Shown: positions 17,031-24,940, counted from the stretch's first letter. The stretch is 64,000 bases of DNA from Candidatus Coatesiibacteriota bacterium (GCA_030602715.1 JAUVZD010000012.1:46242-110241); one strand, 5' to 3'. The notes: generated by a model from the sequence alone, not told the origin. A program made the numbers and translations.

Positions 17031-17097
17031 GTGAAGCGTCCATTACTATAAAATAACGATTATAATCATATCTTTGCGTTTGCACCTGGAGGTAATT

Positions 17098-17472
17098 ATG
17101 GGACTCTTCAAAAAGAAGAAGAAACCCCCTAAGGTAAAGATTGAGCCAACTCTTTCGGAGCGCCCCAAGATGGGTCCGGTGGTGGAGGCGGTGCAGGTTA
17201 TCGTCCCCCAGCACCCCAAGAAGGTTCGCAAAAAGACGCTTGAGTTCCTCTCCGCCATAGAGGGCGCCTATCTCATCCGGGCAAAGGACGAACGGGATGT
17301 AGTCGCCCGACGGGAGAGCGGGGGTCTCTTTGTGGAGCGGATACTTGAGAGTGGCGAGAGGGAACTGCGCTATCAGCGCCACAGCCCTGAGCGAGCCACC
17401 ATCTTCTGCGACGCACGGGAGCTGGAGAACCTGACCATGTTGGGGTTGGTCAAGAAGGAGGGGAAGAGGTAG
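17098..17472 (+). CDS. Conserved-looking small basic protein, function unknown
   Basis: 124 residues from ATG 17098, chosen because GGAGG lies 5 bases upstream; the track start at 17074 has no such site. The N-terminus is very basic ('MGLFKKKKKPPKVKIEP'). The rest ('VQVIVPQHPKKVRKKTLEFLSAIEGAYLIRAKDERDVVARRES', 'SPERATIFCDARELENL') reads as a compact alpha/beta domain. No signal peptide or membrane segment is present. The stop codon is directly followed by the ATG of the YggS gene, so they are cotranscribed. I do not recognise the family. Confidence 0.6.
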   Translation: MGLFKKKKKPPKVKIEPTLSERPKMGPVVEAVQVIVPQHPKKVRKKTLEFLSAIEGAYLIRAKDERDVVARRESGGLFVERILESGERELRYQRHSPERATIFCDARELENLTMLGLVKKEGKR

Positions 17473-18192
17473 ATGCTCTCCGCCGATGAGATTGCCGCAA
17501 ACTACGTCCGAGTTATAGAGCGGATCGCAGAAACCTGCGCTCTAGTGGGACGCAATCCCGCTGAGGTGGAAGTGGTGGCGATAACCAAGGGTCATCCGAC
17601 GAAGCTGTTGTCTTCAGCCCTCCTTGCGGGCATCACCAAAATCGGCGAGAACCGCATCCAGGAGGCTTGCAGGAAATATGAGCAGGTGGGGGAGCTGAGA
17701 GACCGCATCAGTTGGCATCTGGTGGGGCATTTGCAGAGGAACAAGGTCAAAGACGCCCTGGCCATCTTTGATATCATCCACTCCCTGGACTCCCGCAGAC
17801 TTGCCGATGAGATAGCGCACCGCCATCAGCTTATGGGACTATCCAAGCCCGTTCCCTGCCTGGTGCAGGTTAACACCTCTTCTGAGGGGAGCAAGTTTGG
17901 ATGTTCGCCCGAGGACGCCGAGCAACTTGTAGCCTACGCCGGGGCACTGCCAGCCATAGAGGTGCGGGGACTGATGACCATCGGGCTGTGGGACGCCGAT
18001 CAAGAAAAGGTGCGTCCCTGCTTTGTAATGCTTAGGGAACTGGCGGAAAAGATAGCCGAACGGAGGATTCCCGGGATTAAAATGGAGCATCTATCAATGG
18101 GAATGAGCGGGGATTTCCAGACCGCGGTTGAGGAGGGGGCTACATTGTTGAGGCTGGGGACGGTGCTCTTCGGGCACAGGGAGAACCACTAA
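17473..18192 (+). CDS. yggS: YggS-family pyridoxal 5'-phosphate homeostasis protein
   Basis: 239 residues of a single alanine-racemase-like TIM barrel. The PLP lysine lies in 'VEVVAITKGHP', followed by 'GENRIQEACRKYEQV', 'WHLVGHLQRNKVKDAL', 'IHSLDSRRLADEI', 'VQVNTSSEGSKFGCSPEDA', 'VRGLMTIG', 'LSMGMSGDFQTAVEEGATLLRLGTVLFG'. These are all landmarks of YggS/PROSC proteins, which bind PLP and keep free PLP and amino-acid pools balanced but show no clear catalysis. It abuts the preceding small gene with no spacer. Confidence 0.93.
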   Translation: MLSADEIAANYVRVIERIAETCALVGRNPAEVEVVAITKGHPTKLLSSALLAGITKIGENRIQEACRKYEQVGELRDRISWHLVGHLQRNKVKDALAIFDIIHSLDSRRLADEIAHRHQLMGLSKPVPCLVQVNTSSEGSKFGCSPEDAEQLVAYAGALPAIEVRGLMTIGLWDADQEKVRPCFVMLRELAEKIAERRIPGIKMEHLSMGMSGDFQTAVEEGATLLRLGTVLFGHRENH

Positions 18193-18230
18193 TTTTTCAT
18201 AGCAGAGTCGCTTTGCATAGAATATGCCTG

Positions 18231-18259
18231 TTGCCAGAAGATAATTTTTGTGATATAAT
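18231..18259 (+). promoter_or_regulatory. Predicted strong sigma-70 promoter
   Basis: TTGCCA and a perfect TATAAT with a 17-base spacer, 55 bases upstream of the GTG start at 18315. It would give the secreted-protein gene its own transcript, separate from yggS. Confidence 0.65.
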
Positions 18260-18314
18260 ATCAATTACAGAAAACTTTTGGGGCTTTATCTAACCAAAAC
18301 CAAAGGAGGAAAAT

Positions 18315-19061
18315 GTGAAAAAATTATTTCCACTTCTTATCTGTCTCCTTCTCCTACAAATGCCTTTACAAGCGCAAGGCTCTACACTGATATTCTCGGA
18401 CGATTTTGAAGACTACTACATCGGTGAAGATATCGTCACCAATCCTCTTTGGGATAACTGCGATCCTGCTACCCTTGATCATTTTATCGTGGTTGATGAC
18501 GGCAGTGACCAGAGCATCTGTGGGCTGGTGGCCTGGAGCAACGGGGCGGAGTGCAAGTATATGGTGATGATGTATAAGTTGTTGGGTGACGGCTCCGCCC
18601 AAATAAACTTCAAAATGGATTCACAGGAAGTCTGTATGGTGGAGCTGATACTCCGTTTTGACGGCGCTTATCCCAGTAGCTGGGAATGCTATCACGGCTC
18701 ACTTCTCACCGGCATAGACAAGGATATGGCTTTGATGTCCATAAGCTATGTCCATAACGGCACTGCGGAGACGCTTGAGGAATATATGCTCTACGACTTT
18801 GACATCGCCTCCTGGCACACCTTAAGCTTCACCACCACCGGCGATTCCATCGTCAACCTCACCCTGCTTCTGGACGAAGAGGAGGAGCTAAGCACCACAG
18901 ATGACCCCGGGCGCATCTCCTTCGGGGATTGTATCCTGGGTTTGACCTGCTCTGCAATGGGGGGAAGCTGGGAGTTTATGCTGGATAACTATCAGCTATA
19001 CTCTGTGACCACCGACATCCAACCCCGGAGCCTGGGTAAGCTGAAGTGTCTACTCCAGTAG
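18315..19061 (+). CDS. Secreted beta-sandwich protein, function unknown
   Basis: 248 residues with a clear signal peptide, 'MKKLFPLLICLLLLQMPLQAQG'. The start is GTG 18315, supported by AAAGGAGG five to eight bases upstream; the ATG two bases before is out of frame. The mature protein begins 'IFSDDFEDYYIGEDIV....W' and ends 'WEFMLDNYQLYSV', the opening and closing strands seen in LamG/concanavalin-like jelly-roll domains with 'DDFE' and 'DN' edges. Six or more Cys are present, suggesting an extracytoplasmic place. No catalytic signature is visible. It is transcribed alone, with a terminator-like hairpin after it. Confidence 0.7.
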   Translation: MKKLFPLLICLLLLQMPLQAQGSTLIFSDDFEDYYIGEDIVTNPLWDNCDPATLDHFIVVDDGSDQSICGLVAWSNGAECKYMVMMYKLLGDGSAQINFKMDSQEVCMVELILRFDGAYPSSWECYHGSLLTGIDKDMALMSISYVHNGTAETLEEYMLYDFDIASWHTLSFTTTGDSIVNLTLLLDEEEELSTTDDPGRISFGDCILGLTCSAMGGSWEFMLDNYQLYSVTTDIQPRSLGKLKCLLQ

Positions 19062-19085
19062 ATGTGAGCGCTTGGAGGATAAAGA

Positions 19086-19111
19086 TTGGGGCTGGGAATA
19101 CCCAGCCCCAA
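19086..19111. terminator. Bidirectional terminator hairpin
   Basis: TTGGGGCTGGG and CCCAGCCCCAA pair perfectly (11 bp) around an AATA loop. It stands between two convergent genes (18315 plus, 19139 minus). There is no long T-run on either side, but the stem is strong. Confidence 0.65.
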
Positions 19112-19138
19112 ACGCCATCTGCATAGCAAAGGTGTAAA

Positions 19139-19372
19139 TTATTTTGACAAAATGTAACCTAAAATTAAGAAGATACCTGCAATCCAGAGGATGATGGCGC
19201 CTACCCAGGGATTCAAAGTCGTAGCAACTATTGCCAGCAGAAAAAAGATGCCCAGCAGAATACCGGCGATGGACATCATCCTCCAAGCTCCTTTGGCGAC
19301 AAAGAGCTTCCAGATGGCAAGCAAGCCGGCGATGCAGAAGATTATCACCGTGATGATGGGAATGGCCTGCAT
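19139..19372 (-). CDS. Small three-helix membrane protein
   Basis: 77 residues, nearly all in three hydrophobic helices: 'IPIITVIIFCIAGLLAIW', 'MMSIAGILLGIFFLLAIVATTL' and 'VGAIILWIAGIFLILGYIL'. A perfect GAGGAGG lies just before the ATG (about 7 bases), so translation is well supported. It resembles small integral membrane proteins of unknown function. Upstream (19373-19555) the 180-base gap is AT-rich and holds an AAGTATTGATACTT palindrome that may be an operator. Confidence 0.65.
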   Translation of the reverse strand: MQAIPIITVIIFCIAGLLAIWKLFVAKGAWRMMSIAGILLGIFFLLAIVATTLNPWVGAIILWIAGIFLILGYILSK

Positions 19373-19555
19373 AACTCAACCTCCTCGGTTAAAGATAGAG
19401 CTGCGAACCGAAGTATTGATACTTAAAAAATAGCCGTTAAATACTAGCATAAACAGTGCGAAATTAAAAGAAAAAAATTCCCCCAAATACATTTAAAATC
19501 TAATGCGGGAATCTTTGGCGGGTGAAAAGCTAAGTAATATTAAATTATCACTATC

Positions 19556-20455
19556 CTAAGACCCCGGCAGGATACCAGAAACCACCCTCTCCCTGCCGGT
19601 CAGGTCTGGCTCTGTCTCCACCGCCTTAAACCCAGCCTCCGAAAACATCCCCACCACCTCCTCCCCCTGCCCCTCACCCATCTCCACCGCCAGCATCCCC
19701 CCCTCCAATAGATGCCCGGGGGCTTCCTCAATTATCAGCCGAACCATCCCAAGACCGTCCTCCCCGCCGTCTATCGCCTCCCGGGGGTCATAATCCCGCA
19801 CCTCCGGGGGAAGCGTTGGGATCTGCGAAGAGAGAATATACGGTGGGTTGGAGACAATCAGGGAGAATTTGCGGGCGGAGGGAGGCAGGGCAGAGTAGAG
19901 GTCACCTTGGCGGAACTCAAGCAGGTCACCCACTTGATTGCGATCGGCGTTCTCCATCGCCAGAGCCAGGGCCATGGGGGAGATGTCCGTGCCCACCCCA
20001 CCAAAGCCGGTCCGGCAGGCAAGGGCGATGAGCACCGCACCACAACCTGTACCCAGGTCCAAGACTTTGACCGGCTCCCCCCCGGAAAGGAAGCCCAGAA
20101 ACTTCAGCCCCACCTCAACCAGAGTCTCCGTCTCCGGGCGGGGGATGAAGACCCCTGCATCCATTCTCAAAGTGACACTATGGAAGTCAACACTACCGAC
20201 AATGAGCTGTAAGGGCTTTCCGGAGAGCCGCTCAGAGACCAACTGGGAGAGCTTTCGGCTCAGTTCGGGGGTCAAGGGATGCTGGAGGTGGAAGAGGAGG
20301 TCGGTGGGGCGGGGTAGCGACAGCAGATGGGCACAGAGAAGCCTCGCCTCCACATCCGGCGAAGCGGTCCCCCTCTCGGCGAGGAGCCCCTCTATCCGGG
20401 TAAGTATCTCTTTAAGGGTATTTTGGGGAGGGAAGGATGGACAATTATCAGTCAA
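19556..20455 (-). CDS. prmC: Peptide chain release factor glutamine methyltransferase PrmC (HemK)
   Basis: The C-terminal two thirds hold the class I methyltransferase: 'VLDLGTGCGAVLIALA' (SAM site), 'DISPMALALAMENA' and 'LIVSNPPYILSSQIP', where NPPY binds the glutamine side chain of the release factor GGQ loop. The N-terminal helical domain contains 'FIPRPETETLVE', diagnostic of PrmC. It methylates RF1/RF2. It lies two bases after prfA, its substrate gene, a widely conserved pairing. The start is a TTG at 20455 with AAGGTG upstream; no in-frame ATG is available before the conserved region. 299 residues, normal. Confidence 0.93.
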   Translation of the reverse strand: MTDNCPSFPPQNTLKEILTRIEGLLAERGTASPDVEARLLCAHLLSLPRPTDLLFHLQHPLTPELSRKLSQLVSERLSGKPLQLIVGSVDFHSVTLRMDAGVFIPRPETETLVEVGLKFLGFLSGGEPVKVLDLGTGCGAVLIALACRTGFGGVGTDISPMALALAMENADRNQVGDLLEFRQGDLYSALPPSARKFSLIVSNPPYILSSQIPTLPPEVRDYDPREAIDGGEDGLGMVRLIIEEAPGHLLEGGMLAVEMGEGQGEEVVGMFSEAGFKAVETEPDLTGRERVVSGILPGS

Positions 20456-20457
20456 AC

Positions 20458-21528
20458 TCAGGACACCTTGGCCAGCTTATCAGCCTTCTCCTTAGCCATC
20501 AGGGCTTCAATAATCTGGTCAAATCCGCCCTCCATAACCCGTTCCAGGGTATAGAGGGTGAGGTCCAGGCGATGGTCGCTGACCCTGTTCTGGGGGAAGT
20601 TATAGGTGCGGATGCGCTCGGAGCGGTCGCCGGATTTCACCTGTGCCCGCCTTTCACTGGAACGTTCCGCCTCGGCTTCCGCCTGAGCCATATCGTAGAG
20701 GCGGGCTCTGAGAATCTTGAGCGCCTTGGCTTTGTTCTTGTGCTGGCTCTTCTCATCCTGGCAGGTGACCACCAGTTCGGTGCGAAGATGGGTTATGCGT
20801 ACCGCCGAATCGGTGGTGTTGACCGACTGACCGCCGGGACCGGTGGAGCGAAAGACATCTATGCGTAAATCCTCGGGGGAAATTTCCACCTCCACCTCCT
20901 CGGCTTCAGGGAGGACGGCAACGGTCACCGCCGAGGTGTGGATGCGTCCGCTGGACTCGGTCACCGGCACCCGCTGGACACGATGAACCCCGCTCTCGTG
21001 CTTGAGCAGGCTGAAGGCTCCCTTTCCGGAGACCAAAAAGACGACCTCCTTATATCCCCCGACCCCGGTGGGATGGGAGGAGAGTATCTCCACCTTGAAC
21101 TTGCGCCCCTCCAGAAACTTCTGGTAGGCTCTGAAGAGCTCGGCGGCGAAGAGGGTGGCTTCGTCGCCTCCGGTGCCGGCACGAATCTCCACTATGGTAT
21201 TTCGGGAATCCCGCTCGTCGGCGGGGATGAGCGCCTCCTTCAGCTTGACCTCCAGCTTCTCCAGCTCGGCACGGAGAGACTCCACCTCCTGCTCAGCCAG
21301 TTCTCGCAGTTCCCGGTCCGTCCCACTATCATTGAGCATACCCTCCGCCTCGGTGAGCTCTTCCTGCAGGCGCATAAACCTGCGCCACAACTGCACCGGC
21401 TCCTCCAGCTCGGCACGGGCTTTGGCAATCTGCGCCAGCTTATTGTGGTCGCCAGCCACCTTGGGGTCCGCCATCTGAGTGGTCAGCTGGTCGTATTTTT
21501 GTTCCAGTTCCTTTAGTTTTTCGTGCAT
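20458..21528 (-). CDS. prfA: Peptide chain release factor 1
   Basis: 356 residues with the catalytic GGQ in 'RSTGPGGQSVNTTDSAVRITH' and the stop-codon-reading tripeptide PVT in 'VQRVPVTESSGRIHTSA', which marks RF1 (UAA/UAG) rather than RF2. The N-terminal helical domain is Glu/Leu-rich. RF1 hydrolyses peptidyl-tRNA at stop codons in the ribosome. It belongs to the conserved rpmE/DUF1385/prfA/prmC cluster, but here an AT-rich islet separates it from DUF1385. A 50-base AT-rich gap precedes it, with only a weak AGAAG before the ATG. Confidence 0.97.
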   Translation of the reverse strand: MHEKLKELEQKYDQLTTQMADPKVAGDHNKLAQIAKARAELEEPVQLWRRFMRLQEELTEAEGMLNDSGTDRELRELAEQEVESLRAELEKLEVKLKEALIPADERDSRNTIVEIRAGTGGDEATLFAAELFRAYQKFLEGRKFKVEILSSHPTGVGGYKEVVFLVSGKGAFSLLKHESGVHRVQRVPVTESSGRIHTSAVTVAVLPEAEEVEVEISPEDLRIDVFRSTGPGGQSVNTTDSAVRITHLRTELVVTCQDEKSQHKNKAKALKILRARLYDMAQAEAEAERSSERRAQVKSGDRSERIRTYNFPQNRVSDHRLDLTLYTLERVMEGGFDQIIEALMAKEKADKLAKVS

Positions 21529-21578
21529 GTTGGACTTCTATAACTTTTAAATCTAATTTGTTGTATAATTATTTCTTT

Positions 21579-22343
21579 CTATGCTGCAAGGTCATTAACA
21601 TATTCATCCTTTTTAGTCCAGGGTAAAGCTTTAATTCCATATTTAGTAAGTGCACTTATGAGGTCTGAGCTTATTGGCTTTTCAGTATCATTTAGAACCC
21701 CATAAGCGGTAGAATCAGGTTCCCTTACCTGTTTTGTGTCAGTCCAAGAAAAAATTAGTGATGTAATATTTTGTCTGTTGGGTATATTTATTGCTCGAAT
21801 GATCCTTTCTGCTTTCGCTTTTGATGCTGGGATTACGAAATCAAAGAAATGAACAAATCCACTATTTCCATTAAAATTTACTGATGGCGTAAAACGAATC
21901 TCATTAAAACGAAGGTATCTCTCTACATCTTCTTTAAAAAGACTTGCCACTATTGGCTCAGCCATAACAAAAAGGTCGTTTATTGACAATATAGCCTGGA
22001 TTATATTGTGTTTCTTTTGTGGAAAATTATCAGGTCTTGCTTCAACAAAAATCTCATCTCCCTTACGATGAACACCAAATCCATTTAGAATTGCATTTAA
22101 CATATGAATTCTTTTTTCTGTATTAAATTCGCACCCACTTAACTTTAGGTCCGTAATAGTATAACCATCGTCACTCAGAATGAACCCATTATCAATTTTT
22201 TCCATATATATTTGCAGTTGGTCATTATGTCGGTCAAGAAAAGGAGTTGTAATTTCACAAACATCCCCTATTTCTTCCACAATTATTTTCTGTCTCAACC
22301 ATTCAATATAATCATTTACCAAAGTCTGACAATCCTTCGGCAT
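21579..22343 (-). CDS. DUF1828 / DUF1829 domain protein
   Basis: 254 residues in two parts. Residues 1-~110 ('VNDYIEWLRQKIIVEEIGDVCEITTPFLDRHNDQLQIY', 'ILSDDGYTITDLKLSG') match DUF1828; the rest ('RFTPSVNFNGNSGFVHFFDFVIPASKAKAERIIRAI', 'FSWTDTKQVR') matches DUF1829. No enzymatic motif has been assigned to these families to my knowledge. Its ATG overlaps the stop of the DUF6978 gene in TAATG with AAAGGGGG upstream, so the two are translationally coupled. The gene is strongly AT-biased against its neighbours, a sign of transfer. A defence or toxin-antitoxin role is plausible by context only. Confidence 0.75.
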   Translation of the reverse strand: MPKDCQTLVNDYIEWLRQKIIVEEIGDVCEITTPFLDRHNDQLQIYMEKIDNGFILSDDGYTITDLKLSGCEFNTEKRIHMLNAILNGFGVHRKGDEIFVEARPDNFPQKKHNIIQAILSINDLFVMAEPIVASLFKEDVERYLRFNEIRFTPSVNFNGNSGFVHFFDFVIPASKAKAERIIRAINIPNRQNITSLIFSWTDTKQVREPDSTAYGVLNDTEKPISSDLISALTKYGIKALPWTKKDEYVNDLAA

Positions 22344-22822
22344 TAGAATAACCCCCTTTCAACAATAGGTGGTTCAATGATGTTGCAGTAATTAAAGAAG
22401 TCATCTAAAGTTGCATAAAGATCATCTTTGTTTGTAAATTCACCAGTTGGAGTAGGAACCGCCCACTTGTCATTAAAGCCTTCTACATATAAGTGGAGAT
22501 GAGGACATTCTATATTCTGTCCAGCATACGGGATAAGATAATCAATAATCTCTGGGTATAATTCTGGATTATCGTGGGGTGGTCCATCAATATCAAGTCT
22601 AATAAGTATAATCATTCCCCTATAACGCTCTTGATAAGTACATCTTTTAAGCCTAAATTTTCCTTTTCTGCTTACATCAATAAGAAACTTTTCACTTTCG
22701 TCAATCGAAATAATCGGCATAGTCAAAAGTTCACCAGAAACAGGAAAACCATAATGTTCATCCGTCTCCCTCTTCTTTTGCATAGCAACTAAAGTGTCTG
22801 CTTCAGATTGAGTTATCATCAT
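22343..22822 (-). CDS. DUF6978-like protein, partner of DUF1828
   Basis: 159 residues. It begins 'MMITQSEADTLVAMQKKR' and contains 'KGKFRLKRCTYQERYRGMIILIRLDIDGPPHDNPE', 'CPHLHLYVEGFNDKWAVP' and 'LDDFFNYCNI'. The pattern of a basic strand, a G-P-P-H-x-N-P loop, and H-L-H is what I associate with DUF6978, which is typically encoded next to DUF1828. The conserved His residues could bind metal, but no activity is known. It leads a two-gene AT-rich operon; a -10-like TATAAT lies at 22896-22901 (minus strand) and TAGGAA before the ATG. Confidence 0.6.
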   Translation of the reverse strand: MMITQSEADTLVAMQKKRETDEHYGFPVSGELLTMPIISIDESEKFLIDVSRKGKFRLKRCTYQERYRGMIILIRLDIDGPPHDNPELYPEIIDYLIPYAGQNIECPHLHLYVEGFNDKWAVPTPTGEFTNKDDLYATLDDFFNYCNIIEPPIVERGLF

Positions 22823-22925
22823 TTATTCCTATCTTTGACTACTTGTAATTTTTCCTTAATTTGACTAAGCAATCCTATATTTCTTCTTCATAATAATTAT
22901 ACTACATCTTATTCAAATTGTGAAG

Positions 22926-23078
22926 TCATTCGTGGTTCCATACTTCGTTCTTTTTTTCCGGCGGTAACACCCGCTCAAATCTATCGTCCAGACAAAGCGT
23001 CATGCTCATCTGCGCCACCTCCAGCATGCCCTCGTCCGGCTCCCATGTGGTAACCTTCTGCATCCTTTTATTTAAGAG
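22926..23078 (-). pseudogene. Decayed second copy of the DUF1385 gene 3' end
   Basis: On the minus strand this stretch reads 'KRMQKVTTWEPDEGMLEVAQ', then 'MSMTLCLDDRFERVLPPEKK', and stops with TGA at 22928-22926. Over 36 residues it matches 24 of the C-terminal part of the intact DUF1385 protein at 23900-24940 ('WMQRITTREPDDGMLRVALT'). It has no start, being cut on its 5' side by a TAG about 10 codons upstream. It is therefore a gene fragment about 0.8 kb downstream of the complete copy, with the methyltransferase stub and nuclease gene between. The codon usage is GC-rich, unlike the islet around it. Confidence 0.85.
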
Positions 23079-23089
23079 CTATGTGGACA

Positions 23090-23716
23090 TTATGTATGCG
23101 GCGTGGTCACTATTTTTGCTTTTGAATTGTGATACAATACAACAATGTCTTTCGGGGCTCCTGCTAGTATTTCCTGAATTTTTTTATCTTCATCTTTTTC
23201 TTTTAGATAATAATAATCATCAAATAGTATAAAAACTGTCTTCTCAGCAATTTCCAGTCTTTTAAGCTCTACTAACCTGTCAATATCCCTCTTGATAACA
23301 ACAGTTGCTACACCTTGACGCCATTGATAGTAGCGGAAGCATTTTGCTTCAGCACATAATAAAAACGGACCTCTGTTGGTTTCATCGGTAATTATCAAAT
23401 CTAGTTTTACTTTCCCAACGCGCTCCTCGAGTTCTTTTATTTTGCTCTCAAACTCATATCCCTCAAAATTTTTCTCATCGAATGTTTTATCAAAGTGCAC
23501 TTCAATACCCGAATTTCCGCCTAGTCGCTGATAAAAGAACCTTCCAAGTTGTAACATCAAATCAGCTTCATCCCAACATATCCAATGCTCATTCTCTGTC
23601 TCTTTTTCACTCAGACCCTTAGAATATTTACGCGCCCTCTCATCGTAATAATTTTTAAAATCTTCCCAAGCGTTTTTAAACATCTTTTCGATTTCTTTTC
23701 CGCTAGCATTTTTCAT
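23090..23716 (-). CDS. Candidate PD-(D/E)XK nuclease, possible orphan restriction endonuclease
   Basis: 208 residues from ATG 23716, preferred over the track's 23752 because GAAGGAG stands just upstream and the start overlaps the stop of the methyltransferase stub (ATGA). The middle holds 'VKLDLIITD....LLCAEAKCFRY': a strand ending in Asp, then a strand with Glu-x-Lys, the hallmark of the PD-(D/E)XK fold. The flanks are helical and charged ('WEDFKNYYDERARKYSKGL'). Lying directly behind a DNA methyltransferase N-terminus, it may be the restriction half of a broken R-M system. Strongly AT-rich. The family is not recognised, and catalytic competence is inferred only from the motif. Confidence 0.6.
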   Translation of the reverse strand: MKNASGKEIEKMFKNAWEDFKNYYDERARKYSKGLSEKETENEHWICWDEADLMLQLGRFFYQRLGGNSGIEVHFDKTFDEKNFEGYEFESKIKELEERVGKVKLDLIITDETNRGPFLLCAEAKCFRYYQWRQGVATVVIKRDIDRLVELKRLEIAEKTVFILFDDYYYLKEKDEDKKIQEILAGAPKDIVVLYHNSKAKIVTTPHT

Positions 23717-23883
23717 TTCTTTTCTCCTTCTTTCAGGTTCACTTTTCCGCAAACATCCTTGTCAGCTAATAAATGCGTTAGAATCCCCCAATTATCCCCA
23801 AAATACAAGCGATTACCCCAACCATCCAGACGAGAATTACCCATTCTCTCCGTTTCCATCAATGTTACTTCTTCTGATTTCAT
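23713..23883 (-). pseudogene. N-terminal stub of a DNA methyltransferase
   Basis: A 56-codon ORF too short for the track. It reads 'MGNSRLDGWGNRLYFGDNWG' and 'ILTHLLADKDVCGKVNL', then 'KEGEKK' and stop. The pattern N-R-L-Y-F-G-D-N, then ~20 residues, then G-K-V-x-L, is how many beta-class adenine/cytosine-N4 methyltransferases begin, normally continuing into I-Y-I-D-P-P-F (motif IV). Here the text leaves the family exactly before motif IV, so the catalytic and SAM-binding parts are gone. Its TGA overlaps the ATG of the nuclease gene. It reads as the remnant of an internal deletion that kept the 3' partner in place. Confidence 0.7.
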
Positions 23884-23899
23884 GCTATTTTTCCTTCCC

Positions 23900-24940
23900 T
23901 CAATGATGTTTCCTACTACCTATATCATTATATTCCATCCATCCTTCACAGTCAATCCCAAATGAAACCACCCCTCCCCCCTCCGCCTTCTCCCCCTCGC
24001 CAGCGGGGGGGACTATGCGCCGGAAGCGCTCATCAAGGCAGAGGGTCATGCTGGTAAGCGCCACCCGCAACATACCGTCGTCCGGCTCACGGGTGGTTAT
24101 CCTCTGCATCCACAGCCCCGGTGCGGTGAATATCTTGAGCGCCCAGTTGTCCGGATAGCGAGCCGAGATGCGGATTATCTCATAGGTTATGCCGGCGATC
24201 AACGGTATGAGCAGAACGCGGATGAGTATATTCTGCCAGCGGGTCAAATCGGGAAAGATGGAGAATATGACCGTATGCACCAATATGATGACCAGCAGGA
24301 TTACAATTATAAAGCTGGTTCCACATCTACGGTGGAACCGGCTGGCGAGGCGGGCTCTCTTCATGCTCGCCTTCCCAGCCCCCTCCTCACAGCCGGCGAT
24401 GGTCTTGTGCTCGGCACCGTGGTAGGCATAGACCCGCTTTATCTCCCTGGAGAAGGATATCGCCCAGATATAACCCACAACCAAAAAGATGCGCAGGATA
24501 CCGTCTATCACATTGAACAAAAACTGGCTCTCGGATACAATCGGCATCCATCTACCCAGTAGGTAGGAGAGGAGATAAGGCAAGCCGACAAAGATGGCTA
24601 AAGCCACAATCAAGGTAGGAATCATGGTCAACATCATGGAGCGTTTGGAGAGCGTCTTCTCCCCCTCACCCTCCAAAGCGACATTGGCGGAGAAGGTCAA
24701 AGCCTCCATACCCAGCTTCAAGGACTCAAAGAGGACGATGACCCCTCTGAGTAAGGGCGACTTCCAGGGGTGCCTCTTGGCAATGCTTTTCAAAGACTCC
24801 TTCTTGACCACCATAGAGCCGTCCTTTCTGCGCACCGCCACGCAGTAGTGCTCACCGGAGCGCATAAGCACCCCCTCCATTACCGCCTGCCCCCCTATAG
24901 GGTCCACCTTGGCTTTATCCTGCTTGTCCTTGGCGAGCAT
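23900..24940 (-). CDS. DUF1385 (YqhQ-like) membrane protein
   Basis: 346 residues from ATG 24940 (GAGG five bases upstream; the track uses TTG 24943). The sequence 'DPIGGQAVMEGVLMRSGEHY' and 'KRVYAYHGAEHKTIAGCEEG' are the two DUF1385 signatures, with 'TTREPDDGMLRVALTSM' near the end. About four hydrophobic helices place it in the inner membrane. Function is not established; the gene is widely found beside rpmE, prfA and prmC, as here. The H-G-A-E-H-K motif may bind metal. A hairpin (24975-24990) lies in the 140-base gap upstream. A decayed copy of its 3' end exists at 22926-23078. Confidence 0.9.
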   Translation of the reverse strand: MLAKDKQDKAKVDPIGGQAVMEGVLMRSGEHYCVAVRRKDGSMVVKKESLKSIAKRHPWKSPLLRGVIVLFESLKLGMEALTFSANVALEGEGEKTLSKRSMMLTMIPTLIVALAIFVGLPYLLSYLLGRWMPIVSESQFLFNVIDGILRIFLVVGYIWAISFSREIKRVYAYHGAEHKTIAGCEEGAGKASMKRARLASRFHRRCGTSFIIVILLVIILVHTVIFSIFPDLTRWQNILIRVLLIPLIAGITYEIIRISARYPDNWALKIFTAPGLWMQRITTREPDDGMLRVALTSMTLCLDERFRRIVPPAGEGEKAEGGGVVSFGIDCEGWMEYNDIGSRKHH

